Positions 22,375 to 33,859 of a stretch of DNA of 64,000 nt are shown in pieces (position 1 is the stretch's first letter; each line of letters opens with the position of its first letter). Below the pieces are notes generated by a model, which did no database searches, had not been told where the DNA came from, and was given only the letters and a program-made list of their open reading frames with translations. Position numbers and translations under genes: made by a program. The stretch comes from Myotis daubentonii (taxonomy: Eukaryota; Chordata; Mammalia; Chiroptera; Vespertilionidae). Location: assembly GCF_963259705.1 (NCBI RefSeq), contig NC_081850.1:33509799-33573798 (forward strand). Reading direction: 5' to 3'.

Positions 22375-22565
22375 ATGGAAGGAGTATGGTTTGTAGGAAT
22401 AGACCTGAGTTTGGATCCCCGATCTGCCATTTTCTAGCACACTTTTTGAGAGAACTCAGTTACGTTCCTAAACCTCAGCTTCTTCATTTTAAAAATGAGG
22501 ATGTCTTGAGACTGTTGTAAATATAAAGTACTTGAGAGAGTACTTGACAAATAGTGTTTTCCAGG
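22375..22565 (+). repeat. MIR SINE remnant
   Basis: 'gagtatggtttgtaggaat', 'gagtttggatccccgatc' and 'cctcagcttcttcatttt' follow MIR order on the plus strand. Confidence 0.7.
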
Positions 22566-22707
22566 AATACTTGTCATTAATATTAATGGTATTGTTGTGT
22601 TATTATTAGACAACTTAACATTTTTTATTATGTTTTTAAGAATTTATCTTAAAAATATCATGGCTGCACACAAAGCTTTAGTCATAAAAATGTCCATTAT
22701 GGTCCTA

Positions 22708-23075
22708 CTAGAGGCCTGGTGCACGAAATTCGTATACTCCGGTGGGTCCCTCAGCCTGGTCTGAGCCCTCTTGCAGTCCGGGAGCCCTCGGGGATGTCTG
22801 ACTGCCGGCTTAGACCCATAGGGAGTGGGCCTAAGCTGGCAGTCGGACATCCTTAGTGCTGCTGTGGAGGCGGGAGAGGCTCCCGCCACCACCACTTTGC
22901 TCGCCGGATGTGAGCCAAGCTTCTGGCTGAGCAGTGCTCCCCCTGTTGGAGCACACTGACCACCAGGGGGCAGTTCCTGCATTGAGCATCTGCCCCCTGG
23001 TGGTCAGTGTGCATCATAGCCACCGGTCATTGTGCCATTTGGTCGATTTGCATATTAGCCTTTTATTATATAGGA
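22708..23075 (-). mobile_element. Helitron, minus strand, 368 bp
   Basis: On the minus strand it begins TCCTATATAATAAAAGG and ends CTAG, with a degenerate hairpin 'tacgaatttcgtgcacc' just inside. It is flanked by A (22707) and T (23076), as expected. It contains a 23-bp perfect inverted repeat with CTCF-like cores. Non-autonomous. Confidence 0.95.
22951..23012. promoter_or_regulatory. Perfect inverted repeat with two CTCF-like motifs
   Basis: 22951-22973 and 22990-23012 are exact inverted copies. Each includes CCACCAGGGGGCAG (22960-22973 plus strand, 22990-23003 minus strand), close to the CTCF core consensus. The motifs face each other across 16 bp. Binding in vivo is inference. Confidence 0.6.
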
Positions 23076-24476
23076 TAGTATATATTTATATATATACTTT
23101 TTATTATTATAATGAGATAACACTCTAATACTGTTTGATAACCAAAATTCCTCCTGAGTATGGTGATTATGGGGAGATTTTATTTTTATTTTCTCTCTGT
23201 TGTCTTCTCCCTTAACTATCTACTGAGAGTAAATATGTGTTATTATAAATAGTAAAGAGGTAAATTATCATAAAGCATCTAAGGAAGGAGTCAATTTCTC
23301 ATCCTCAGGAGTAGTTTATCACTAGTTGAATCCTGGGTGGTGAGGCAGGGGAGATGCCAGCATCAGATGGGAATAGTGGTGGATGCTCTTAAGGTTTCTT
23401 GGTATTCTGAAACACTTTATGTGGTCAGTGAGTGGTACAAATGGTAAGTTCTATAGGAGATTGAAAGATGGTGGGGCTTTCTGGATGGACTTGGGGAGGA
23501 GGTGAGCCTTGCGAGCCAGGAAAAAGAATTGCATTTTCTAAAATTCTTGATCAGGTCAGAAGTCCATTAAGGTGTCTGACATCTATGTGACTTCAAAAAT
23601 GCAACTATTAGATATCAGGTAGCAACTTCTTCTGTCTTTGGGTTTATGGAAATCCCTGAGATTTTTATTTACAGAAGAAAGCTGAGGAGAAACTAAGTAC
23701 AGGAAATGCAAGAGGTTTCAAAAATAGTCCTGCTGTAAAACTGCAACAAATGATACCCTAGCTGCTCTCAGTTCACTGGGTACAATAAATTGTACCTGAT
23801 ATATGTCAGGAGATTTTCCTTTATTTAGAAATTTGATTCACACGTCAAAATCTCATGTTGCATCATCATTTTATAAGCACTTCTAAAAGGCTGAGGCATC
23901 TGCCCTTGGTTTCCAGTCTTCTGCATGGCAACATCATGAAACTGGAGCAACTGAACGTGACAAGTGACTTGAAATTGTGATGATGACAGTTATAACCCAA
24001 TGGTGTGCAACACCATCTTAACTGAGACTCGGGTTCCCAATTTGGATGTCAAGGAATGGAAAGTCTATTATGTGATACATTTTGGACACCAGGGTTATGT
24101 TGGGAGGGTAGAAATTGAATGGATGGGAGTGAGGGGTAAGGGGTGGTGGGATTGAGGACACACAAGTCTATAGATGTTAACCAGCTGGTGTTATAAACTT
24201 TTCTAAAAGAAAGGCAGTTCATTACTAGCCTTTGGACATGCAGGAAGCTAGGAGATAGTGATTTAGTTCTGGAAGTAATGCAGTGTGTAGCATCTTGCTA
24301 TTTAGGGAAGAAAGAAGAGTGTTTTGTTTTTGTTTTTTTTAGAATAGGAAAGAAAGAACGACAGAAGGGAGAGGAGGGGAAGGGAAAGGAGAGGTAAAAA
24401 AAGGAAAGGGATGGTGGGGAGAGAAAGAAATGAATTTCATTGCTATTGGTAAACACCATGGGTAATAGTCCTTGTT
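23076..24476. other. Unique sequence, no gene seen
   Basis: No mobile element or coding region recognised in 1.4 kb. A purine-rich GA tract lies at about 24340-24430, just before a SINE. Confidence 0.5.
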
Positions 24477-24502
24477 AAAGAACACAAAGCTGGTATTGAC
24501 AT

Positions 24503-24725
24503 TGCCAAAACCGGTTTGGCTCAGTGGATAGAGCGTCGGCCTGCGGACTGAAGGGTCCCAGGTTCGATTCCGGTCAAGGGCATGTTCCTGGGTTGCGGGC
24601 ACATCCCCAGTAGGAGATGTGCAGGAGGCAGCTGATCGATGTTTCTCTCTCATCGATGTTTCTGACTCTCTATCTCTCTCCCTTCCTCTCTGTAAAAAAT
24701 CAATAAAATATATTTAAAAAAAAAA
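24503..24725 (+). mobile_element. Young Ves SINE with 26-bp target duplication
   Basis: The sequence is close to the Ves consensus. It has an intact A box TGGCTCAGTGG (24517-24527) and B box GGTTCGATTCC (24561-24571), the internal RNA polymerase III promoter. It ends in a poly(A) run. The 26-bp direct repeats at 24477-24502 and 24726-24751 are identical, suggesting a recent insertion. Confidence 0.96.
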
Positions 24726-25074
24726 AAAGAACACAAAGCTGGTATTGACATCTTTGAATATTAACTTTTATCTTCATATGGAGTCTATAGAAAGTTCTTT
24801 TCCAATGTGGGTGAGTCCTGGCTAAATGAAGAGTATTGCCTAAAAATCTGCTTCCAGTTTTTTAGCAGCATTGCTATTGTTTCAAAAGAGACACCCCGCC
24901 CCCCTTCCCTAGCTGAAACCCAAAAGTCATCCAGGTCCAGTAACCTTGGTTCACTACAAGTGTGGATCCCCCACAAAGTGAATGGGAGGAAAATTTGTAA
25001 ACATTATTGACACAATCTCTGATTGAACAGTGTTGGGCAGTAACTGGTTAACCCCCAAAGACCACAGCTTCTTT

Positions 25075-27034
25075 TTTAAAAAATTGTTGACAGTATTACA
25101 GATGTGCTCCATTTCCCACCCTCTCTTTATCCCCTTCTACCCAGCCCTTGCTCTACCCCAGGCCTTCACCACACTATTGTCTATGTCCATGGGCTAAGCA
25201 TATATGCATATAAGTTCTTTGGTTAATCTCTTTCCATGCCCCCCCCCACCCCTCCCCTCTGAGATCTGTCAGTCTCTTCTATGCATCCAAGCCTATAATT
25301 TTTAAAATTAGATTCCACATATAAGTGAAATCTGTGATATTTGTCTTTCTCTGACTGGCTTATTTTGCTTAGAATAATAATCTCCAGGTCCATTGATGCT
25401 GTCACAAAAGGTAAGAGATTCTTCTTTTTTGATAGCTGCATAGTGTTCCATTGTGTAAATGTCCCAGAGCTAGTATTCACTCATCTACTGATGGGCACTG
25501 GGCTGTTTCTCGAGTTTAGCTATTATAAATAACACTCCTATGCACATAGGGATGCATATATTCTTTCTGATTGGTGTTTTGGGATTCTTAGGATGTATTC
25601 CTAGAAGTGGGATCAAATGGCAGTTCCATTTTTAATTTTTTGAGGAAATTCCATACTGTTTTCCATAGTGGTTGTACCAGTATGCATTCCCACAAGCAGT
25701 ATACTAGGGTTCCCTTTCCCCACACTCTCATAAGTACTTCTTGTTTGTTGATTTGTTGATGGTAGCCATTCTGGCAGGTGTGAGGTGGTATCTCATTGTA
25801 GTTTTAATTTGCATCTCTTTGATGATTAGTGACATTGAGCATTTATTCATATGTCTCTTGGCCACTTGTATGTCCTCTTTGGAGAAGTGTATTCCTTTGC
25901 CCATTTTTTAATTGGAATGTTTGTCTTCTTTTTGTTGAGTTGTATGAGTTCTCTATATATTTTGGAAATTAATCCTTTATCAGATGTATCATTGGCAAAT
26001 ATGTTCTCCATACAGTGGGTTCCATTTTCATTTATTTGTGCAGAAGCTTTTTATTTTGATGTAGTCCCATATGTTTATTTTTTCCTTTGTTTCTCTTGTC
26101 CTAGGACATGTATGGGCAAAAATTCTGCTACATGAGATATCTGAGATTTTACTGCCTATGTTTTCTTCTAGGATTTTTATGATTTCACGACTTACATTTA
26201 AGTCTTTTATCCATTTTGAGTTTATTTTTGTGTGTGGTGTAAGTTGGTAGTCTAGTTTTATTTTTTTGCACGTAACGCATATATGGCCTTTATATTGAGG
26301 TATGATCCTCTATTCCCATTTTGTTGAGAGTTTTACCAAAAATGGGTGCTGGATTTTGTCAGATGCTTTTTCTGTGTTAATTGATATATGATCATGTGAT
26401 TTTAATCCTTCATTTTGTTTATGTGATTCATCACATTTACTGATTTGCAAATATTATACCAGCCTTGCATCCATAGAATAAATCCTGCTTGGTCATGGTG
26501 TATGACCTTTTTAATGTATTGCTGGGTCCAATTTGCTAATGTTTTGTTGAGGATTTTAACATCTATATTCATCAGGGGTATTGGCTTATAATTTTCTTCT
26601 TTGTAGTGTCTTTACCTGGTTTTGGAATTAGGATAATGCTGGCCTTGTAAAAAGAGCCTGGAATTCCACTCAAATTTTTTGGAATAGTTTAAGGAGGATA
26701 GGTGTTAGCTCTTCTTTAAATATTTGTTAAAACTCGCCTGTGAAACCACAGAGTAAGTAGAAGGAAGGAAATAATAAGATCAGATTGGAAATAAATGACA
26801 TAGAGACTAATAAAACAATATAAAAGGTCAATGAAACCAAGAGCTGTCTTTTTGAAAAGATAAACAAGATTGATGAATCTTTAGCCAGACTCATCAATAA
26901 GCAAAGAGAGGACTCAAATAAATAAAATCAGAAATGAAAGAGGCGAAGTAACGATTGACATCACAGAAATACAAAGGATTGTAAGAAAATACTGTGAATA
27001 ACTATATGCCAACAAATTGGACAACTTGGGTGAA
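25075..27034 (-). mobile_element. L1 with 5' inversion (twin priming) and 18-bp TSD
   Basis: From 25075 to about 26750 the L1 lies on the minus strand (3' UTR then ORF2). From about 26751 to 27034 ORF2 sequence lies on the plus strand ('gactaataaaacaatataaa', 'aagataaacaagattgatg'). The whole is flanked by 'aaagaccacagcttcttt' at 25057-25074 and 27035-27052. This is the twin-priming signature. ORF2 is fragmentary and frameshifted. Confidence 0.9.
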
Positions 27035-27121
27035 AAAGACCACAGCTTCTTTAGTACTAAGTGGGCAAAGGATGGGACTGGCTTGATGCTCTGTGAGTGA
27101 AATGACGGATTGGCAGCCAAG

Positions 27122-27885
27122 TGTTGGGGTCCATCCCCAGCAGGTCCAGGGGTTCCCAAAGGTGTGGTGTGGATGGAGTCGGTGAAGAAGGAATGATATG
27201 GAGGCAGCGTTCAGTTGATCAGCAGCCTAGCCACGTTCTCGCCAGGTTCGGTCTTTATTGTCCTGTTACATCTGTATTTATACCAGTTGATTTTAATCCT
27301 ATCCATTCTATTCCAAAGGTTAGGGTGTTTGTTAATCTAGTTCTGTTGAGTTAATCCTGTCTAGGTTAATGTCTGTGTTCCATTATAAGGGCTATTCCAA
27401 GGTCACTGCTCTACTGATAAGCTACAAGGAAGTGACTGAAGGAGATTATCCTACCCAGTAAAGGTTATGTCCTCCCAACCCCACTGCTTGCCTTCTCTGG
27501 GACTGCCCTGTGTTGGTGGTTCTCCAGGGGTATAGGCTTTGGTGCTTTCCCTGATGGGCAGACCCCTGGGGATGTGGGCCCAACAAGTCCCAAATTTATT
27601 GCCAACAGTCTTAGTCCAAGTTCTTCATAAGTAGTACATGGTATTTCTGTAATACTAAGGGGATTTACTGATTTATTCTCTTCCTTAGTCCTGTTAATCC
27701 CTAACCTGGGGAAGCAACCTTTCTTGGGGAGGTGGTCCTGTTTAAAACACATGGCGCTAAGAGGGGGAGCAAACATATTAAGAACAGTATGCCATATACA
27801 CCAGTTCCCTTGAAACATATGCTGTGCAGATGTTTCTTCCCTGCAGCGACTATGTCAAGCAGCAAGGATGGACCGGCTTCTGGCA
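27122..27885 (-). mobile_element. Solo ERV LTR, minus strand, with 6-bp TSD
   Basis: A 764-bp TG...CA unit flanked by 'gccaag' (27116-27121 and 27886-27891). On the minus strand it has a TATA box (TATAAATACA, about 27273-27282) and downstream an AATAAAG signal (27252-27258), in LTR order U3-R-U5. It is the same family as 14906-15680. No gag, pol or env sequence remains next to it. Confidence 0.88.
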
Positions 27886-27891
27886 GCCAAG

Positions 27892-29069
27892 GACATACAA
27901 ACTTTTCCAGCAGGTTATGGTAAAGTGTTGGTAGAAGCTGGATGTTCACTGGGAAAGCTTGGATAACTTAGTGGATTTTTTAGGGGGTAAATCTTGAAGG
28001 AGAGGAAGCTAAGGGTGATTAGTATTCAGGTCTCTCTACCTAAGACTACCCAGTTAACAAAGGTTAAGGGGGAGGGGCATCTGTTACTGTTTAATACTTC
28101 CCTTTTCAGTAAAACTTAGCCTCTGAGCACAATAATTTTGTGGTAAATCAATATGAAAAGGGGGCTGATTATTCAGGAAATCTGTTTTTCTGAAGGTAGA
28201 TAATGGAGAAGATGAAGGCATGGTGCTATTTAAGAAGAATTATAGGGGACCTTTGGAGATCCTTTTTGGACCTATAAATCTAGAGTTCATTTACTTTCAA
28301 ACACCATAAAGGAATTTTAATGAAACTGGAGAATTGTAATTCAGGAATGTTAAAATACAGCCAGGTTGTTCTCAACCTGTTAGTGATTACAAGTAATTAC
28401 TAAACAGCTTCTGTCATAGGCCAGGGTTCTATATTGCCTTTAGAAGTCCCATAATAAACAGTTCAGTTAAGCACAGATACCACTCCCAAAATCTAGATTG
28501 TTTTGCTTAATCAGGAATTAGGAAAAATTTCAGTCAATAGCATTAAACTAGTTGACATAAAAGGAAAATTAAATTTTCAAATAACAACTGTAATTGTTAT
28601 TGAAAACTAATGGGATTGCAAAAGGTGAATAAAAATGCAATCTGGAGTTTAATAGCAAGCTTGTTAAACATTTGTTTCTTAAACTTCCTCTTTGGAATGC
28701 TAATGCCGAGAGCGGAATGCAATGAAATCTCAGGCCTTGGGCCAAGGGGAGGCCTAGGTTCTTTTTAGTTCTTAACTTCCTCAGATGAAGCATGACAGGC
28801 TCACGACAGGCCATCATTTCATTTCAGAGAACCCAAGTTATTTGCACTGTTTAGGTTTTGCTGTTTTCTTGGCGAGATTTATGAAATTCTCTCTTAAGAA
28901 AGAAAGCTGATGGAAAGATGGATTTAAGTATACAGTCAATGAGTCCAGGGAAGGTCAAATTTTGCTACATGAGATGCTCTTCATTGGGCCAGAAATATTA
29001 ATTAGGCAGTAGTGACACCACCTGGTCTTCTTGGGAATTTTCACTCAATCAATTCACTGGAAAAATGAT
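27892..29069. other. Unique sequence, no gene seen
   Basis: No recognised mobile element or gene. Confidence 0.5.
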
Positions 29070-29165
29070 GCACTGTGCAGATGATGTGTTACGGTAAAGT
29101 GTACACTTGAAACCTGTATGGTTTTATTAACAAATGTTACCGCCCCAAATTTAATAAAAATAAAA
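29070..29165 (+). repeat. L1 3'-end fragment
   Basis: 'gatgatgtgttacggtaaag', 'acacttgaaacctgtatgg' and the A-rich end 'taataaaaataaaat' resemble the terminal L1 3' UTR on the plus strand. Confidence 0.55.
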
Positions 29166-30535
29166 TAGTTTGGTCAAAAAAACTAATGGAAGAATGAACA
29201 AATTTTTATTGCGTCTACTGAAAATGCAGTAGGCATAGTAAAGGCTACATAAAAAAATGGAAGGTCCCTGAATTTGAGAAATTTATTAACTGAGTAATAT
29301 TAAAAACACACACATATATATGCCTTCTCTACTTCAGCCTATACCACAACCCTCACTCCAGAAATTCTGATTCAGGAGGTTAAGTGTGGGAGTGGGGTCT
29401 TGGTACCTGTATATATTTTTCTGAGAATTTTGATGGCCACTTGGGCTTGGGGAGTGATTCAGGGGAAGACTCTGAATAAATATTCAAGATATGAGAATAT
29501 TAAAAGAATTTAGAGTAAGTGTGGTAATCAGAGAGGCTTCCATGAGGTGGAGATTCTTTTAAATCTGTAAAAATGCAGAGGTTAAAAATAGGAGATATTC
29601 CAGGATGGGGGGGAAGGCATTTTATTCCCTTCATATACTATTTAATAATATCTAATTTTCCAATTTTCAATTTCTATTCTGGATTCTTACAGAATAAACA
29701 AAATGTTATTGAACATGTGCTCTCAATACCTAATGTAATCATAGTTCCCCTGATTTTACTAATTGTTTCAGAGTATGGTCAGAAAAACAGAAATCACTTG
29801 TTTCAAATAGAATATCAAATAGAGGGAATTTAATACAAATCTTTGTCTTACTGGTGTGGGGAGGGATGGAAGAGCTAAAGAGAAAAAGTAAGGGAGCTTG
29901 AGAAGCAAAAGGAGAAAGAACGATACTGAGATTAGTATCTGTGGAAGAACTGCCAACTCTAGGGATTGGGGGAATGAAAGGCAAGAGGACTTGTTATTAA
30001 AGCCCAACACTATTGCAGGATTCTAAGGGTTCTATCTAGCCAATGCTAGGACTATAGAGAAGATGGTCTCCCTGGAAGGTGTTGGGACAACTGAAGAAGG
30101 GCAGTTATAGCAGAAGCTTGGAACACCGACAAGATGTAGCTACTTCCAGGAACACCAGCAAGAGCAAAAGTGTATGAGAAAGAAATAATGGTTCTTTCTC
30201 CTGCAGGAGTCTGGGAAATGTATTTTGTAAATTCCAAGCTCCAGCAATACGAAATAGATGGAAGAAGGTGGGTCAACAGGTAGATAACTGGTACACTAAG
30301 TAAAATGAATTAAGATGTAGTTCCTTCAGGAAGACAGATAAATATGCATCAGGCAGAGCTTCATGTATGACTGCCAGAAAGCATTAGTACTGAAATAGAC
30401 CTAAGCCTTGTGACAACCACTTAGCAGTTCAGTCCAAAAAGAATAAAGAATGAAGCTTGTGGAATTTGATGAATACTGTGTGAACATGCAACTCTTCTCA
30501 TGGCTTTTCCCATGTTAACCTGATTCATGTACTCA
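29166..30535. other. Mostly unique; possible MER5-like piece
   Basis: About 29345-29450 ('agaaattctgattcaggagg') resembles a MER5-type hAT remnant. The remainder shows no recognised feature. Confidence 0.35.
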
Positions 30536-30539
30536 TTGG

Positions 30540-30640
30540 TTCATCTGTCCATCCATCCATCCATCCATCCATCCATTAATTTAGTGCCTATTATGTGCCA
30601 GACACTGTGGTAGGCACTGGGGATCCAATGATTGTGCAAT
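30540..30640 (-). repeat. L2/MIR-like remnant with (ATCC)n microsatellite
   Basis: A (CATC)n run at about 30545-30576 is followed by 'gtgcctattatgtgccagac' and 'gtaggcactggggatcca', the reverse-strand signature of L2-type LINE ends. Confidence 0.6.
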
Positions 30641-30868
30641 ACAGCTCTCTGATCTGGCTTCTAAGCCAGGCAGGCAGTGCACAAATTTGATAGTCACAGA
30701 AAATACTAACAAATAAGAACCATATTATTTATTCTTTACACTTTTCAAAGTACTTTGTCATCTCCTGTTTTAAAGTTCTTGTAGGTTGGTTTTAAAAGAT
30801 AATTTCATGTTGAACATGCTTTTATTTGTTTCCCAACAAACTTTCTAAAAACATTGGATATTATTTTT

Positions 30869-31081
30869 TATATATATTTTATTGATTTTTTACAGAGAGG
30901 AAGGGAGAGAGATAGAGAGTTAGAAACATCGATGAGAGAGAAACATCGATCATCTGCCTCCTGCACATCTCCTACTGGGGATGTGCCCGCAACCCAGGTA
31001 CATGCCCTTGACCGGAATCGAACCTGGGACCTTTCAGTCCGCAGGCCGGCGCTGTATCCACTGAGCCAAACCGGTTTCGGC
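30869..31081 (-). mobile_element. Ves SINE with 14-bp target duplication
   Basis: A near-consensus minus-strand Ves SINE, its head ending 'gagccaaaccggtttcggc'. It is flanked by 'tggatattattttt' at 30855-30868 and 31082-31095. Confidence 0.93.
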
Positions 31082-31095
31082 TGGATATTATTTTT

Positions 31096-31546
31096 CTTAC
31101 ATTTTTTTTTACTTTTCTCTCTTGGTTCTTACTGTCCTTTTTGATGAATAGGTTTTCCTCCTCTGACCAGTGACTTTCCTGAATCTCTTTTTTCCTTGTA
31201 GGCCTCAACAATGTTACCATCCCAATGACTGTTTATTCTGTGGCCATTTCTGCCTACCTTCTTATGTTTTCCTTCCAATTTTATATGGCCTCTTTGACTT
31301 TTATGTTTGTTCATTTTCATCCATCATCTTCACAAACTGGGTCCTGTAGATCAACCTTAGAGACATTTTGAGAGCTCAGACATTGCTGTGAATCCTTCTC
31401 TCCTCACCCTACTCTTAGGAAGGTCTTGTCTCTCCTGTCTCAGACTTTACATAGAATCAAGTCCACTTTCTGCTTTCTACCAGTTTGTTTTTACTTCATT
31501 GTCTTTAACACTCTTAACCATATATCTATATTTGATTGGTAATGAC
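31096..31546. other. Unique sequence, no gene seen
   Basis: Pyrimidine-rich but with no recognised repeat or gene. Confidence 0.4.
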
Positions 31547-31640
31547 CAGTGTTTCTCAAAGTGTCCTAAATGTACCAACTGCTTTTGAATCACCTGGGGA
31601 GCTTATTAAATATGCAGATTCCATGGCCAACTCTAGTCTC
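31547..31640 (+). repeat. MER5A-like hAT fragment
   Basis: 'cagtgtttctcaaagtg' followed by 'tgaatcacctggggagctt' fits the left half of a MER5-type element. Confidence 0.6.
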
Positions 31641-31989
31641 TGGTGTATGGCCCGGATATTTGTATGTTCAACAAGTTTATGGGATGATATTGATTGCATG
31701 AAAGTGTTAGGCGTATTGATAGACTTCTATCTTCATCCCTGGCATTTTTCTTCTCACCTCCTTTGGGGTTTTGAAAATACTGTTGTCTTTAACAGAATAC
31801 TGTCTTATCATTAGACACCTAAAATGGGCAGTAATGATTTGAAGTTTATCCCATTATTTTTGAAATCATTTCACTTTGAATAAGTTATAATAACTCTTCT
31901 AGTAGCATACAGTAAAGATGCATTCTGAGTTGAAACTTTGTCCCAAAATACTGCTATAGCAGAGAGCAGATATTGATGTCAGGCTACAG

Positions 31990-32092
31990 ATGGTGAAAAA
32001 AGGGTTCAGAAAGAGTAAGGGACTGGGAGAATAAAAGGAAGGTCACACAGCTATTTAATTGTAGAGCTGAGACTGGAATCCAGGCCTCCAGG
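31990..32092 (-). repeat. MIR remnant
   Basis: 'gaaggtcacacagctattta' and 'gagctgagactggaatccag' are reverse-strand MIR landmarks. Confidence 0.6.
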
Positions 32093-32152
32093 ATCCTTTC
32101 ACTGTGTCCTCTCCCAATTCTGACCTCTTTTTTTGGGATTGGTATCTGTGCT

Positions 32153-32154
<2 letters not shown>

Positions 32155-32206
<52 letters not shown>
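32155..32206. repeat. (CA)n microsatellite
   Basis: About 25 uninterrupted CA dinucleotides. Likely length-polymorphic. Confidence 0.97.
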
Positions 32207-32210
<4 letters not shown>

Positions 32211-32842
32211 TTCTATCCCTTGCAATATGCTGTAACATATATTGAATATTGGCCCTCTTTTTTGTACTTACCTTTTGTAAAAGTAAAGTGACACCTTTTC
32301 TCCAAGAGTAAAAAAGATGCTTGAAAATACCTCTGTCATTATCAGAGCCAATGTGAATTAACACAGTTTATTCCCTGAGTGGTGGATTGCAGATGAGGAG
32401 GGATGGTGCACACTGAAGTGAAGCAAACAGTCATGATAATTTCAAGGTCCACTGCAATAGCAGAAAACTATCCAATGGAAATGAATCAACTCTAGGCTCC
32501 CTGAAATCTCATCAACTCAAAACAGCTTATAAACATTTACATGTTTACTCTCCAGCCTCTAGATAATTTGTACTGAAAGAAGGGACTACTGTTGTCAATA
32601 TTCCAAAATGGCTGATAATTCTAAAGTCAGTTAGATTTGGTTTTGCAACATGTTTTTATCTTTAGTATTTGAATTTGGGCTTAATGTATTCTGAGAAATT
32701 ACAACATTTTCAATAACAATAACATAGCAGTGAGTACCTGGAAATGATAACTACTTTCTCATTCAACCTCTTGATTTAACACTTTCTCCTCTATATGTTC
32801 CATAGTAGGAGGTGGTGAGATATCTTCCATTGTACCAATCAG

Positions 32843-32846
<4 letters not shown>

Positions 32847-32903
<57 letters not shown>
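32847..32903. repeat. (CT)n microsatellite
   Basis: About 28 uninterrupted CT dinucleotides. Confidence 0.97.
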
Positions 32904-32905
<2 letters not shown>

Positions 32906-33019
32906 CTGTCTCTATCTCACATATATAATTATTGTATCCATTTCATAGGATTGATGCAGGATTACTAGATAAACTACAGGATGCTCAGTTGAATTGTAAT
33001 TTAAAATGAACAAATTTTC

Positions 33020-33125
33020 AGTATAAGTACATTTTAAATGTTTCAGATAAACAATGAATAATTATATTTTGAACATGCTTATACTAAAAAATTATTCATT
33101 GTTTATCTGAAATACAAATTTAATT
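33020..33125. repeat. AT-rich inverted repeat
   Basis: 33041-33063 and 33090-33112 are exact 23-bp inverted copies around 'cagataaacaatgaataat', with a 26-bp spacer. A further short match ('agtataag' / 'cttatact') lies just outside the left arm and inside the right. It may belong to an old interspersed repeat that I cannot name. Confidence 0.75.
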
Positions 33126-33179
33126 GTTTTCTTTTTTGTATTTTATTTTCTAAACCTAGCAACTCTGATTGGGAATTAT

Positions 33180-33237
33180 ATGAGAATTATATGTGTATCT
33201 GCCACATAGTAAATGATCAGTAAATGTTCATTAAAAT
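33180..33237 (+). repeat. MIR/L2 3'-end fragment
   Basis: 'tctgccacatagtaaatgat' followed by 'cagtaaatgttcatt' matches the conserved MIR/L2 3' end. Confidence 0.5.
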
Positions 33238-33659
33238 TATTTTTATAATCAAGCTCCCATAGATCTTAACAAATAATGACAATAGCATTTGCATATTACT
33301 CTTTTGAAAGCCTTCTCAAATTCATGATTGTTCTGATCTTAATGACTCTGTGGTATCCCCATTTACCAGATGAAGAAATTAAGCCTCCTAAACTTAAGTT
33401 TTACTGACTGTAGAGTATGCTGTATTATATATTGCTTTATAGACATGTAATATTGAATATTGGTGTCATTTCCAATCATTGCAGCTATAAATATTGAAGT
33501 GAACATCTGAGAACATATTTCTTACAACTACATATGAGCTCCTTAATTCAGAGACCATGACTGTTTTGTTTTCCCCTTGTCCAACCAAAATTACTGCTCA
33601 GCATATATTTCCTAAATGAATGCAACTTATAGATTATTGCTAGGTTCTTCTAATAATGA

Positions 33660-33789
33660 AAATAACAACAATAATATTAAAATCATCTAATGATTAACCA
33701 GGCACATTCTAGATGGTTTACATTTACTGATTTTTCACACTACTTAGTGAAGTAGGTAACATTATTACCCCACTTTATGGATGAGGGAT
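33660..33789 (-). repeat. MIR remnant
   Basis: 'aaccaggcacattctagatg' and 'tattaccccactttatgga' fit reverse-strand MIR. It is interrupted on the right by a SINE head fragment. Confidence 0.55.
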
Positions 33790-33849
33790 TTAACTCGCAA
33801 CCCTTTGGTCCACAGGCCAGCACTCTAACCACTGAGCCTAGTCAGGGCA
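33790..33849 (-). mobile_element. Ves SINE head fragment without body
   Basis: About 60 nt of a tRNA-like SINE head ('cctagtcagggc' end, 'ctctaaccactgagcc') without the CT-rich body or A-tail. No clear target duplication is seen, so it may be tail-less or a deletion relic. Confidence 0.6.
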
Positions 33850-33859
33850 GTATCTAATA

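Noticed and set aside
24503..24580. Functional tRNA gene
   Set aside because: The A and B boxes belong to the Ves SINE head. The sequence continues into the SINE body and tail, and the cloverleaf is degenerate.
27465..27818. 117-codon minus-strand frame in the LTR as an LTR-encoded protein
   Set aside because: It is not supported by the sister LTR at 14906, has no recognisable similarity, and is probably chance in U3.
14906..27885. The two same-family LTRs as the ends of one provirus
   Set aside because: Each has its own 6-bp target duplication (cacccc and gccaag), and the 11.4 kb between them contains other insertions but no retroviral genes. They are independent solo LTRs.
30545..30576. 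(ATCC)n run as a telomere- or satellite-like array
   Set aside because: It has fewer than ten units and lies next to an L2-like remnant, an ordinary microsatellite.
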